Shown here one piece after another: positions 50,765-63,800 of a stretch of DNA of 64,000 bases; the first letter of the stretch is position 1, and the number at the start of each line of letters is the position of its first letter. The position numbers and the translations under genes are program-made. A model generated the notes under the pieces. That model was given only the letters and a program-made list of their open reading frames with translations. It had not been told where the DNA came from and did no database searches. The DNA comes from Rapana venosa (lineage: Eukaryota; Mollusca; Gastropoda; Neogastropoda; Muricidae): the NCBI GenBank assembly GCA_028751875.1, contig CM054134.1, positions 65,715,424 to 65,779,423 of the forward strand, written 5' to 3'.

Positions 50765-53525
50765 AATTTTTTTTTTTCCCCCCGACCTCTGGGGGGTGGA
50801 ACCCTCATTTTCAAAGAAATTTGGGAAAATCCTTTCTTTCAGTCCCAATTTCAATTTCCACATGAATTTTTGAATTTTGCAAAAATCAATCTCACCCCTA
50901 CCTGGCCCTTATTACTTTGCTCCCTTTTCCCGTCCACCTCCAGCCGTAAAAAAAACCCTAACATCTTTTTTTTTCCCAAAAATTTCCATCATCCTCGACC
51001 ACTACAGTCTCTTCCCACTAAACTTAAAATTTCTTGGTGATTTAAAAACTTCCTTTTTGCAACCAGTCTTCCCCCAGAGTAAAAATCTTTATTTCTTGTC
51101 CAACCTTCTCTCTCTAAGGGTAAACAACACACAGTTTTGGTCATTTTTTTACGGGTCATTATATCTTCTTTTAACTTGCACACTTTTTCCCTGTCCGAAC
51201 TGCTTTGATCATTCCGCCATTCTTTTCCATATTAAATCACAAAACCTTTCAGAAAAGAAAAATGTTACTCCTCAAAATCTTAAGGCCTTAGAATCATCCC
51301 TTTCTTCACAAGCTTCCGAACGTTTTTCAAAAACCTCTGCCCACCTGACCCCCTTGATCACTATAACCTTTTCCCTCCCCCAAATGTTGATGACAGACCC
51401 CTTGACCTCTCCCCCTGACGCCCCTGTTCGCCATGGTTAACCAAAAATTTGATAGCAAAGCTGAAAACGCGGAACTGAACGGCAGTGGCGGAAGTAAAAA
51501 AACGAAATAAACAAACAGCTTTTCCAAAAAACAAATAAAAAAAGTCAAACTTTAATCTTCAAAAAGCAGACTACTCCTTTCCCAAGTTCTCTGTACATCC
51601 AAAAAAATCTTTTTTTTCCCTACTCAAATTTTTTTGGGATTGCAAAAAAACCCTTGCCTAACACCCACAGCCTGTCTAACTTCCACCCTATTTTCTCCTT
51701 CTTCTAGACAAAGTTCAAACATCCCCCGACGGGATCGCTAAATTCCACCTGAAACCTCCTGCCCCTGTTCATGGCACTCCTCTTTTTCCTTCCATCCCAC
51801 AAGTGAAAAAGAAATCGAAAATTCTAAAGGGAAAAATGACTATAAAATATCGACCTTGATCCATACCTGCCCCTTTTTTTCACAATGCCTTCCACAACTT
51901 GTCCTATTATCACTAAAAATAGTAAACTCTTTTCTTTGTGTCAGGAATTTTTTCCACAGCTTTTAAAACGTAAATTAAACCCCTTCTAAAAAAAGCAAAC
52001 CCGTCCCAACATTCGAAGAATTTAGGCCTTTCAAACTTACTTTTTGTCTCTAAAGTACTAGAAAAAGTTTCTCAAACAGCTCAACGTCCCTTTCTTTCCA
52101 ATGACTTCTTCCACTTTTAAATCCCCTATGCCCAACCCACGCCCCAAAACCCACCCTAGCCCCAACTTTAGATACATTTTCTACTTGCTTCTGATGCGGA
52201 AAAATTTCCCCCTCCTCACTTTCTTGACTTATCTGCAGCTTTGAAACCATAGATCATCATTTTTCTTTCTCGCCTCCAAAATACTTTTGGTATTAACGGC
52301 ACAGCCCTCCTGGTTTACTTTATACCCCAGACGGTTCCAGAAAGTTTTTGAAACAAATTCAATAAAAAACCTGTAAAAAGGGGAATGGGAGTCCCCTGGG
52401 ATCAGTCCTGGGCCTTTTCTCGTTTCTCTAACTTCCCCACTCTCACATATAAAAAACAACCCCCTTTTTTGATCACCATTTCTATCCCGAGTATCATTCA
52501 TGCAGTGATACTGTTGAAAACTTCCTTTCCCCCCTGACAAATTTTCCCTCGCCTTCAAGAATTAAAAACTGGTCATCAGAAAATTACACTTAATGCCATA
52601 AAACCGGGGCTCTTTAGGGACCCAACATTTTTTTTCCTCTATTAAAAAAAACCTCTGAATTTGGAATACCAGTTCCTTTGTCCAACTTTGAAGTATTTAG
52701 GAGGTTCTTGACAACACCCCCTTTAAAAAAAAATTCATCACCCAGACCTGCCAGTCTTGCTCTATCAATTAAGAGCTAAGCGGATTCGCAAGTTTTTCCA
52801 CGTCAACTTCCAATCTTGTCATTCTCATTCTTTCACTTTTAGACTACTTTTAATTTCTTTTGGTGCCACCAGTATACTCCACTCTCTTCAAGATACAAAA
52901 CCGCAGCTCGACTGGTTAAGAAAAAAAAAATCTGCCTAAAATTCCTCTTGGCGATCTTTCACGGGCGCCTTTCTCACAAAGATGGAGTATAAAATCATAC
53001 CCTCGTTTAAAATGTCCTCCAAAAAATCTCACCCCCTTTCTTATAACTGTTTTCTCGTAAACTCCATCCGTTCCCTCGTTCGCCGCAGTACTTTTGTTTT
53101 TAAAAACCCCCAATTCAAAAAACCAGTCCCCGTCGCTCCTCCTGTTTTTGGCCCATCCCCCTGGAATGACCCCCCTTTTTCCTTTCGAAAAAAGCCTTCA
53201 TTTGATACCTTCAAATCCGCTCAAAAAACACTTTTTTCCCTACCTGAGACTTTCCCCCCAAATTTGCCCCTGTTTTCAACACTTTTTCCCCTTCAAAGTG
53301 GACTCCCAGTGTGTGTGTGTGTGGTGTGTTGGTGGTTCTGTTGGCGTGCATGCGTGCAGTGCTGGTTTTAAATGTTTTTCATTTTTTTAAGGAGAGTTCC
53401 ATGCCTGTAAATGTTTGGTGCAAGCGTTCTTTTTGTTTGGTTTTTACAAGATTCAGCATAATAAATTCCATAATTTTATTATTATTATTATTATTATTAT
53501 TTTATTATTTTATTATTTTTATCTT
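50765..53525 (+). mobile_element. L2/CR1-like LINE, noisy sequence, inserted in gag
   Basis: Co-linear with the clean copies at 24.5 kb and (reversed) 1.7-4.1 kb but riddled with indels and homopolymer changes. It extends further 5' than those: endonuclease-end codons (CFDHSAILFHIKSQNLSEKK) lie near 51,205-51,260. RT and C-terminal words are recognisable in fragments (FVSKVLEKVS-like near 52,050; NDPPFSFRKKPSF near 53,165). It ends with a (TTA)n tail at 53,478-53,520, after which gag-linker sequence resumes. Coding content is unreliable because of sequence quality. Confidence 0.75.
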
Positions 53526-55299
53526 GTACTTTGTGAAAAATTTATGCGTGTTTCAAAGGACCTTGCTGTTTTTTTTAAGAAAGAAAAGCTTGCCACCTCA
53601 CGTGAATATTATGCTGTGAAAGTTACCAATAGGCACCCCACCAAAGCTTTTTGCTCCTCAGAATCCCCCCCTGGTGCCCAAGTCGTGTCCTGCCCTTTAG
53701 TAAGTCTATCCCATCCCACCCTGGGAATCAGGGGGGGGGGGTGGGGGGGTTCCCCAAAACCCCCACCCCTGATCCCTTTTTCCTAATAAAGAAGTCAAAA
53801 AGGGTTTTTTTTGGGAGGGGGTTGGGGTGGCCAAAGGGTGAAAATTCTTTCCAGGGCGGGGGTAGTACACACAAAGATAGTATAGATTGTTGGCGTTGTG
53901 GGGGGTAGAGGATTTTGCTGCTCTTGCCCCGTTTCAGGCAGGTATAAAAACTCTGGACAAAAAGGGGGGGTGCTGCTGATACCCCGTTATTTGTATCTGT
54001 GTTTGTCTTAAAGAGTCATGGATTTCCTGATTTGGATTCTCAGGGGGTTTGTCAACGGGTGAAATCACAGTATGAGAGATGAGGTGCTACCACTGCAGGT
54101 GTAAAGGGGGTTTTGGGTTTTCCCCGGATCAATTTACGGGGCATAAAAAACGGGGGGAAGTTTTTTTGGTCACAGGACGTCTATGAGTTGCTTCTTTTGA
54201 AGTTAAAATCCCCTTATTTTTAGGTCAACTTAAATGCTGTGTATGGATGACCCTGTTGTAGTATAATCTTGGGCTTTCCCAAGGAAAAAACTTCCTGGTG
54301 GGTCTGCATTTTTTTCCCGGGAATTTGTGGGGAAAATTTTCAGTCTCTTTGTTGGGTCACAAGGGTATGAAGAAGAAGGAAATGTCTGCTCGAAACCAGC
54401 CAGTTGCTGTTGTTGTCTGTCCCTGTACCAGAGGAGTGGGGAATGTCAAGGAAGTTTGTCATTGGGGGTTTTGTTTGGTGGCTTTTCCGGGTGTTGTATT
54501 TTGGCAGAGATAGTTGGGCTATAGTTGTTTGATGATGTTCTGTATCCTGTTTTTTCAGGTTAAACCGACTGCTCGGGGAATTTCTCTGACCAATTGTTGT
54601 GCCTACATCTCTGGGGGGACATTGTTTTGCAGTATGCTATGAGGGGTTTTCCCCCTGGTCTTGGGCAGAATTGTACTTTGGGGAAAGGTGAGAAAAAGGG
54701 GTTTTTTCTGCCTGGTTATCTGGTGTTAGGGAGTACGTCGTTCTGTGTTTTTGTCAAAAGGCAAACTGCAGGACGGGTGCACAGTTTTCCTTTCCCCAGT
54801 TCTCCGGGTTTGGGGGAAACCTTTCCCGTCGTTGCTGTCGACTTGTGGGTCTATTCCCCACTTCGGGAAACCATCTTATTTATTCCCTTTGTGATTTTTG
54901 CCCCGGGTTTCCTGAGGCTGTTCTTGAAAGAAAATTTTCTGTGTCGTCAGAAGCTTTTTGCGCTTTCCCGGGGTTTGGGTTTCCACATAGATTCTGTCTG
55001 ACAGGTACACAATTTACATCTGACATGAGGAAGTTTTCCCACTGGTTGTTGCTACGGGGATTTACCTCTAGTTTCATAGCTCAGAGCAGTGGTGTAGTAA
55101 AAGGGTTTTTTCAGGGCATTTTAAAACCCATATTAAAAAAGCTCATGCAAAATAAACCCTTTGTTTGTGGCATCGTTATCTTTCTGCACTTTTGTTTGCT
55201 GTGGTGAATGTCCAATGCAGCACAGGGTTTTCCCAGAGTTGTTGTATAAAAAGGAAAAACCAAGGGGCCTTTTTGACTTGTCCCAAAATGTTGGGTCGG

Positions 55300-57620
55300 G
55301 TGTTAATAATAATAATAATAATGGAATTTTATATAGCGCTAAATCTTGAAAAAAACAAAAAAACAAAGCGCTTAACTAATTTTACAGGCATGCAACTCTC
55401 CTTCAACATAATGAACAACAGTTTTCAAAACCATGCACCGCACGATCCCATGCTGCACGCCACCCCCGCCCCCCACACCCCCCAAAAAAAAACACCACAC
55501 AAAACACACCACAACACACTCGGAACAACACTTAGAAGGTGAAAAATGCGTTAAAATTAGGGCCCGATTTTTGGGGGGGGAAAAGTCTCAGGTAGGAAAT
55601 AAGTGTTTTTTGGGCTGATTTGAAGGTTAAGTAAAGGGCTTTTGGCAAAGTGAAAGAGGGGGGGTCATTCCAGGTGGATGACCAGAAACAAAAAGGAGCG
55701 AGGGCCCAACATGGTTTGTTTGAATCTGGGTGTTCAAAGCCAAAAGTATTGCAGTGAAGGAAGGGGCGGATGGAGTGTAAGATGAAGAATTTTTCAGAAT
55801 AAGGGGGTGCAGATTTGTGGGACATTTGAACAGAGGGTATTGTTTTTTATCTCCAGTCTTTGTGAACAGGCACCATAAAGAGATCGCAGAAGGGGAGTGA
55901 TGTGTTCAGATTTTTTCTTTCTTGGCCCAGTGAGCTGCGATTTTGTTGCGTGAAGAGAGTGGATAGATGATACGGTAGGCAGCCAAAAGGAATTACATAT
56001 CAAAAACGGAAAAATGAGAGATGTGACAAGCTTGGAAGTTCATCAGGGGACGATATTTGCGAATCGGCTTATGCTCAGAAATTTTGATAGTAGAAGACTG
56101 GAGGTCGGGGTGATGAATTTTTCATAGAGAGTGTGTTGTCAAGAAACTCCTAAATACTTCACAGAGTTGGACAAAGGAAAATGGTATTGCCGAATTCTAT
56201 TAAAGTTTTTTGCGTTTGAAAAATTTTATTTTGGGTCCCTATGAGCATGGTTTCGGTTTTATCGGCATTAAGTTGAAATTTTCTGAGTGATCCAGTTTTG
56301 AATGTCTTGAAGGCAGTGGACATATTTGTCAGGGGGGAGGCAAGTTTTCAACAGTATCACTGCACTGAAGCTGATATCATCGGCAAGAAATGATGATCAA
56401 TAGGTGTTTTTTATTATTGTGAGAGTGGAGCAGTGTAGAAAGTAAAGAAACGGGCCCGGGGATGATCCCTGCGGGACTGCTTCATTTGACATTTTTGATT
56501 GAATTTTGTTTAAAAAACTTTCGGGAACCCTGCTGTGAGATAAAAAGAAAACCCAGTGGGGGCTGTCCCCGTTAATACCAAACGTATTTTGGAGGGAGAA
56601 AGAGAATTGATGTCTATGATATCAAAGGGCAAAATGTCAAGAAGAGTGAGGAGGGAGATTTTTCCTGCCAAAAGAAGTAGAATGTATCAAAGTGTGGACA
56701 GAGGGTTTTTGGTGCTGGGGTTGGGGCGTGGCAGATTAAAAAAGGGGGGGGGGGAACATTGGAATAAAGGTGCTGTTAAAGCTGTTTGAGACGACTTTTT
56801 TATATTTTTTAGAGACAAAAATAAGTTTGAGACGGCCTATAGTTCTTCAAATGTTGGGACGATTTTCGGCTTTTTCGTGGGTGAACTTTTGCTTTTTTAA
56901 AGAGCTGAGGGAAAATTTTCCCCTACAAAAGAGAGAGTTTCTTTTTTTGTGAAATGGTCAAGTTGTGGAAGGCTTGGGGAAAAAAACAGGGGGGTTTGGG
57001 GTAAAGGGTCGCATGTTTTAATCTTTCTTCAAAATTGTCATGATTTTTTTTTTCACTTGTGGGAGGGAAGGAAAAGGAGGAGTGCCAGTGAACGGGGGAC
57101 AGGAGGCGCAGGGGGAATTGAGTTTGTCCAGTCGGAGCGATTTTTCAAAACTTTGTTGAAAAAAGGTAAAAAATTTTATGGATGGAAGTTAGACGGCTGG
57201 GGGTGTTGGGAGAGGAGTTGTTTTTTGCAGACCCAAGAAGATTTGGGTGGGGAAAAAAAGAGATTTTGGGGAGTAGCACAGAAAATTTGGGAAAAGGTAT
57301 AGTCTGTCTTTGCTGAAGGGTTTAAGAGTTTGATTTTTTTATTTTTTTGGGAAAAGCTGTTTGTTATTTCGGTTTTTGATTTCCCGCCACTGCCTTTCTA
57401 TTTCCGGCGTTTGCGCTTCGCTATAAGATTTTTGGGGTTTCCTGGCGACGGGGTCGTGGGGGGGGAAGGGTAATAGGGGTGCATTCATCAGCAGTTGGGG
57501 GGAGAATAGGGTTATAGTGATCAGAGGGTCAGTGTGGTCAGAGGTTTGTGAAAAAACGTTCGGAGCTTGAGAAGGTATGAAGCCCAAGGCCCTTAGTTTT
57601 TTCTTTGAGGCAAGTTGGCA
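55300..57620 (-). mobile_element. Nested L2/CR1-like LINE, noisy copy
   Basis: Same position and orientation within integrase as 1712-4148. It starts with the AATAAT tail (55,303-55,323) and the signature 'tatatagcgct', and ends just before CAAGTTGGCATTTCAGCATC (about 57,611-57,630). Frames are destroyed by indels. Confidence 0.82.
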
Positions 57621-58318
57621 TTTCAGCATCTTGTTGTCAAAAAATCTATGCTTTGGACGTTTGAACTGCACATTTTTTGTGGATCTTCTCTTCAGGCAAA
57701 GTATTATCATGACAAGAATCATTTTTTCGAATTTTTAAGTTGGTGGAAGTTTACCCTTTTTCACTGGGTTCGGAAAGCTCAACTTCAGTGGCTTAGCCCT
57801 TTTGTGGTTACGACAAATTTTGGCATGGATTTCAGAGTTGACTTGGGAAAAGCCCTTCCCAAAGGTCTTCACCAATATTTTAAACCCTTTATCACCGGCG
57901 CAAAAAAGGGTTTCTCATTTGGGGGTGAACTATTTTTTGTTGGCACTTGAACCCAGATTTTTTTTCCAGATGTCAAAATTTGACAGAGAGGGTAACTTGA
58001 TGAAGGTATGTTTTCCCGATGACAAGGGTTTTGGTTGCACTTTGTTGTTTCTTCTGCCCCAGATGTCCGAGTTTCCGGTAGTCCTTTTGTGTTGAAAAGG
58101 GGAGTCTTTTTCATGTTCTTTTGATGTGGGCTTATAAAAACGGTTTCTATTAAAGCATTTTTCGATTTCGGGCATTCCTTGCAAACCGGTCTTACAAGGG
58201 TTCTATTTTTGAAAAATAAAGTTGACTTCTATGACCTTTTTGCAAAACAAACCCTTTATTCAATTCCAAAAATTTTTTAAATTTTGAGGTCACAATCTTA
58301 AATTTTTACTTCGATTCT

Positions 58319-58770
58319 CTATTACCTCCATTTTTTTTTAAAAACCATTATTTTAAATTTTCAATTTCACCCTCAAAAATAACATTTTTCCACCCTTTTC
58401 CTATCCTAAACTTTATTCTTTCAATTTTAACCCCTTTTTCCCCCCAAAAATTTAACCCTTTAAAAAAAAAAAAACCACTCCCTTTTAAGGCCAAACCCAA
58501 AATTTTTAAAAACCCCCATTTCCCCTTTTCCACTCCATCCTTCCCTTTTCCCCCTTTCCCTTTTAAAATTTATCATTCAAAATTCCCACAATTTTTAACA
58601 TTTACCCCCCCTCTTCTTATAAAAACTCACTTTTCTTTTTTTTTTCAACTAAAAAATCTTTTCACTCATCCCCAAATTTTTCATTTCTACTTTCTTACAA
58701 ACAATTTAACCAAACCTTCCACAAAAATTACAAAATTCTCCTACCCACCCTCACAAAATAAAACATATTT
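58319..58770. other. G-depleted low-complexity block
   Basis: About 450 bases with only two G residues on the plus strand; the rest is A, C and T in short homopolymers. By position it replaces the RT core (about 4,900-5,520 in the clean copy), yet no RT word survives. Composition changes abruptly at both ends, with normal G content returning at 58,771. Confidence 0.9.
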
Positions 58771-59376
58771 TGGGGGTTTTATTAGTTTTATGGAGAAGTT
58801 CAATTTGGGTTAACTCTAAACTGTCTCTTGTAGGGAAATGGATTTTTCTGGACCCAGGGTTGCTATGTTTGTTTATGAAGATTTTTACACTATTTCTTTC
58901 CAATTATCCCTTTCTTCTTTAAAACATTATTTTGGGGTTCTTAATTAGATAAAATTTAACCATTTTCCCTATTTGTTTTAAAAGGAACTTCTTATTGAAA
59001 ACCACATAACTTTTTAAATGCTTGCTTTGTCTGGGTACTTTCAAACCAAAAAGGTATCTTGGGTAATTTTTTTGTTTCCCCCAAACTTTATAACCCCCCT
59101 TTACCACTTCTTCTGGAGTTTTCACAACCTCGAATTGGGGGCCCCCCCCTGGGCATTTCTTTACGGCTTTCATTTTTTGTTAAACCCTGTTTTGGTGACA
59201 GAACATTTGAGATTTTTTTGTCAAGATTGAGATATTAAGTAATCTCATTTTGATTTCATATTTTCGTTGAGGGTTTATTGTATGTTTTTTTGTGTAATTT
59301 CAGTGATCTAATTTTATGCTGTTTTTTAGTTCATTAAAAAAATCTTTGGGGTTTTTTTTTCCCGGGAAGGGGGATC

Positions 59377-60437
59377 TGTAAGCCCCGTGTCTGTTTTTTG
59401 GGGTATTGTTTTGCAACTGGGGATTTGTTGGTTTTTTTTTCTCTTTTTTTAGTCAGTGGTGTCAAGATGCTTAGTGAGTGTTTTTCTGCATTGACTTTTT
59501 CATCTTCTGTCCTGGTCGGGAAGGTTGCAGTGTCTGAGCTGGTTTGGTTGTGAAAATCTAGCCCTTTCCCCTTTAGATAAAGTGGTATGTTGAAAAAAGA
59601 TTGTTTTTTTTTTAAAAAAAAGAAACTCTTTGTTTTAAATTTTTAGGAAAGTAGTCGTGCATGGACTTTGTCTAGGTTTTGAGGTGGGTGGGTTCGTGTT
59701 CTGGGAACAACAAAATCAAGACAAAAAAGAAAGAAAAAAAAAAAAAATTTCTATTAAATACGGGTTTACTAATGGGGGTTTTCGTACTGAAGGGCCTTAA
59801 ATTTTGGCCCCCCACCCCATTTGGGGGAAATGTGGGAAACCCCGGGCCGTCCAGCTCCAGGAAACCCCCCGACCTGGGGGTTAAAATTTGTGTGTGTGGG
59901 GGGGGGGGGTCGTTAGGGGGGTGGACAACCACAAAAAAACCCTTCAAAAACCTAAAATTTTTTTTTAAATTTTTTACAAAAAACCCCAACGGGGCCCACA
60001 ACCAAAACAAAAAGACAAAAATTGTTTTACTGAGCCAAGAGCAAAAAAACTGTTTTTGCTACGAACTTTGTGGAATCACTTGAATTGTTTTAAATTTTTA
60101 AACTTACTTGCAGAGAAGGTAGGAATTTGAGGACTTTTGGGTAACTAAATTTCCCCAAATGAACAAAAATTTTAAGATTATTGACCCCGAGAGTGAACGG
60201 AAAACTGTTTGGGTTAAAATGAATTGAAAATTTTGAATTTTAAAATTAATTTTTGCTTTTTTTGATTATTGAAAAAAAATTTTTTGGGGGAGGATATTAA
60301 ATAAATAATAAATGGGAGTATATAATTGAAACTTGAGTGTGACTGTAGAGGGGGTAATAAGTGTTACTTTGTGGGTTGTTTTTTTCCCTTTATTCAACTT
60401 ATCTATTTCTGTGACTGGAGTCGGTTGACCTGTTACA
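59377..60437 (+). mobile_element. 3' LTR, noisy copy
   Basis: Starts TGTA after a purine tract (GGGAAGGGGGATC) and ends CTGTTACA followed by CCTGG, as at 6227-7384. About 100 bases shorter than the clean LTR because of lost bases. Confidence 0.85.
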
Positions 60438-62429
60438 CCTGGTCATGTCCATATTTTTGTACAAAATGTAAACGTTTTTACAATAAACAAGAGATCCAAA
60501 AACATGGGAACTTGAAGATAAGAGCTTTAAATCTTCTTTATTTATACAGAGTACTTAATTTTTCCCATGGGGAAACCAGAATTAAAAAAACTAGTTCTAC
60601 TTGTGAAAAAAACAAATTTTCCCAAAACCAATCCTGTTTAAGCCTTGTCCCACAAAGGGTCCGTAAACTTTAAAATCCAAAAAATTGGGGTAAAAAATTT
60701 TGTTTATAAAACAACCTTTTTCTTAAATGATTATGCAACACCCAAACCCACCAAATAACCCCACACATGTAAAAACCCAATCAACCCACACAAAATAAAA
60801 AAAACCCCCAAAACGACCAAACAACCCCCCAAACCAAACATTGGGAGGGCCCCAAAACCGAAAACATCTACACTGGAAAAAGATCATACAAGAAAACAGT
60901 ACAAGGAGGGAGACAAAAGAAAAAACCATGGGAAGACAACAGACTTGGCTGGCGAGGGGAAATGCTTGCTACAAGGCTGAAAACCCAAGGGGTGGGAAAC
61001 CGGGTTGAAAAAATTCTTCATGGTTCCCCTAATTCAATGAAGGGAGGGGGATGTGGGGAATGTTAGTGCTGCTTCTAATGTGTATGTTTGTCCCTTTTTT
61101 GGGAAATCAAAAAAAAGGGTAGATGAGGCAAAAAAAAAAACAACAAACTTTAAGTTGAGTTGTGTGAAGACATTGTTAAAACAGAAAAATTAAGGGGTGG
61201 TAGAAACTTAATCGGCCTGTATTGCTGTATGGATAAGAAGCCTTGCACAGAAAAATTGGAAAGGGTTAAACTAAGGCAGCCGAATGTTTTACGGGCAGAA
61301 AAACAAATGAAAGCATACTCGAAAATTCTCATAAAAAGTGTAGTGAAATTTTAGGCACAGACTGAGATATTTTGGTTTAATTTTATTGTTGTTCATGTTT
61401 ATGTTCCCCGGTCTAAGCACAAAAACAAATCTGAGCGAATTTGACAAAAAGGTTGATGGCAAAGGGATTTTTTTTCACTGGGGCGACCACCCAATCTCGG
61501 AGGCAGTGGTCTAAAGGGGCAAAGGCTTGTAAACCTAAAGGATGGCAACTTGGGTGGCATTACGTGAGATCTTTGGCGCAGCCGAGATAAAACGGTATAA
61601 TACTTATCGTATTGGAAATATTCTCTTATTTAATATTTTTAGGGGGAAAGGTTAAAATTATAATTTTGCTTTCAATGATTAATTTTGCTATTCAATACAG
61701 AGAAAACAAAAAAGAAAATAAAGTTTATTTTTATATTTTTGGAAAATTGAATGTCTACAAATGTCGAATTAACGAAAATGTTTTTTTGAAAAAATTGAGG
61801 TACAAGGGGAAAAAATAAAAATAGTAACAAATGAAATTTTTGTTAAAAATTTTTTTTTAAACTGTTAATATGGGCAAAGCTAACGGGAAAGTGAAAATTC
61901 ATCGTAAAAACCCCAAAACCGCCTTTTTTTGCAAAATTTTGTCGTGACTGCAATAAGTAGCTTTTTGTTTTAAATATTTATTTTGTATTATGCGATGTTT
62001 AAAGTTGGATTAGCGTTTGCAAACCTAATACATGAAATTTTTTTTTCCCAAAGTCAGAATGTGTGTGTGTGTCGTGCGTGCGTGGTGCGTATTGGTGGTG
62101 TGTATTTTTGTGCGTGTGTGTATGTGCGTTGTGTGTGGGGTTTGGGGTGGGGTGTACGTGGCGTGTGGTATGTATTTATTAATTTGTTTTATATTTTATT
62201 CTTTATATCTTTAATGTATTGTGTGGTTTTTTTCCGTTTTCGTGTCCCTCGTGTGTGTGTGTGTTGTGTTTTTGTGTGTGGGGGTGGGGTGTGGGAGTGG
62301 ATGTGAGAGTGAGCTAGAAAGATTATATCTATTTATTTATTTATTTTTTATTTCGGGGATAAGGGAATAAGCACCATGGCTTTTTTCATCCAGCCCCCCG
62401 TGTGTATCCCAATTTTGTAATTTTGTCAT

Positions 62430-62645
62430 CCGTAGATAGATAGATGATAAATCGATAGACAGATAAATATGATAGATCGATAGATACAGATAAAAAAGAT
62501 AGACGAAGACAGAATTAGATAGTAGTTAGATAGATATAATGTGAAGAGATAGAGAATATATAGACAGATAGACGGGCAGTCAACAGACAGATAGTAGATA
62601 AAATAGATAGAGATAGTTTGTAGGGTGATAGATAAAAATAGATGT
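62430..62645. repeat. (GATA)n microsatellite, noisy copy
   Basis: Counterpart of 9530-9765, with many single-base losses. Confidence 0.85.
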
Positions 62646-63521
62646 ATATTACATGGAAAGAAGGTTTCCAGATCGTAGGCAGCAGCTGAATCACCCACCA
62701 GAAAAATGACAATTCCCCCGTAAAAAAGGGGCGGTTTCTGGAAGTGATGTCCGAGAGATACGGGTCAGTGGGTTGTGGTCAGACAGGGCTTGGGGTTAAA
62801 GGGAAAATTTCTCGTGTTAGCGGGCAAAGTGATTAAAGTCCGACGCTTTTATCGTGTGGGGCCCCCTTTCTTTGTAGAGGAGCTGTCCAGTCTATAAAAA
62901 TGATCTTGGGAATATTTGGTGGTAGGCCTTTCGTTTACCCTGATCCCAAATTGGGGGAAAGAAAAGCACGCCCCAAACCTAGGTGATTTTTTCATGAGAA
63001 AGATTGTACACTCCAAAAAAAACGATTAATCAGAAAAAGCACGCATCCGGAAAAAAAGACAATTCCCAAATAGAAAAAAAACCCGAGATAAAAAGCCCCT
63101 GTGCTGTGTCCAATGTGAGGGAAAGTGCCTGTCACGAAAAAAAGGCTGGGAAAACATTCTCCTGAAAGTAATGATGTTTCCAAGGCGAAAATATTTAAAA
63201 ATTACAAAACCGCATACCGCGGGGGCTATATTAAAAAAAACAAAAAAGTGCTTCTTCCCCTATCCTCGTATAAAGAAATAAAATAAAAAAAATAAAAAAA
63301 TAAGAAAAAATAAAATAAAGGGGGGCTTTTGTGGAAAAAAAAATTGATTGAGCTTCAGAGAGCGACCCCCCCTTGATAAATACGTAAAAATGAGGAGAAT
63401 GTGTGACAAAAAAAGGGGGAAACTCAGTTTGAAGAAAAAGAGGGGGTCCTCTAGGATCTTTAAGAAACCCAACTTCAAAGGAAAAGCTGTGTTGACTACA
63501 ATTAAACTTTAAAACAAAATT

Positions 63522-63800
63522 TTTTTTTTTGGGATAATGGAAAAAGCCTCGTTTTTTTTATCCAGTCCCCGTGTGTCTGCCCTTTTGTCATCCGTTCCCA
63601 CTGGCCAGAAGGTCTACTCTGGAAAGTGGAACGGGTTTTAAAATTGTGCACAAGATTTTCTGCGTGCGTTTTGACATCCCCACATCCGAAGGATTTTTGG
63701 GGAGTGGGGGCAGCACTCCAAGGAAAAATCCCCCTTGAACGAGAAAGGAACCCCGGTAACGTCCCTAATAAATTTTTAACCACTGGCTGTCCCCCTCCTC
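63522..63800 (-). mobile_element. SINE-A, noisy copy
   Basis: Counterpart of 10,678-10,972; B-box-like CGAGAAAGGAACCCC (plus strand) near 63,739 and A-box region near 63,778 are both damaged. Confidence 0.75.

Larger units (their letters stand above)
53526..59376 (+). mobile_element. Gmr1-like internal region, noisy copy
   Basis: From about 53,677 it aligns in order to window base 1 onward at a slowly shrinking offset (about 53,674 at the start, 53,150 at the LTR). Recognisable pieces: CCHC knuckle (about 53,885-53,935), integrase words (54,590-55,270), the nested minus-strand LINE, integrase C-terminus (57,625-57,960) and RNase H scraps (58,850-59,240). It carries the same nested LINE as 1-7384, so it is a copy of that locus, not an independent insertion. 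Confidence 0.85.
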
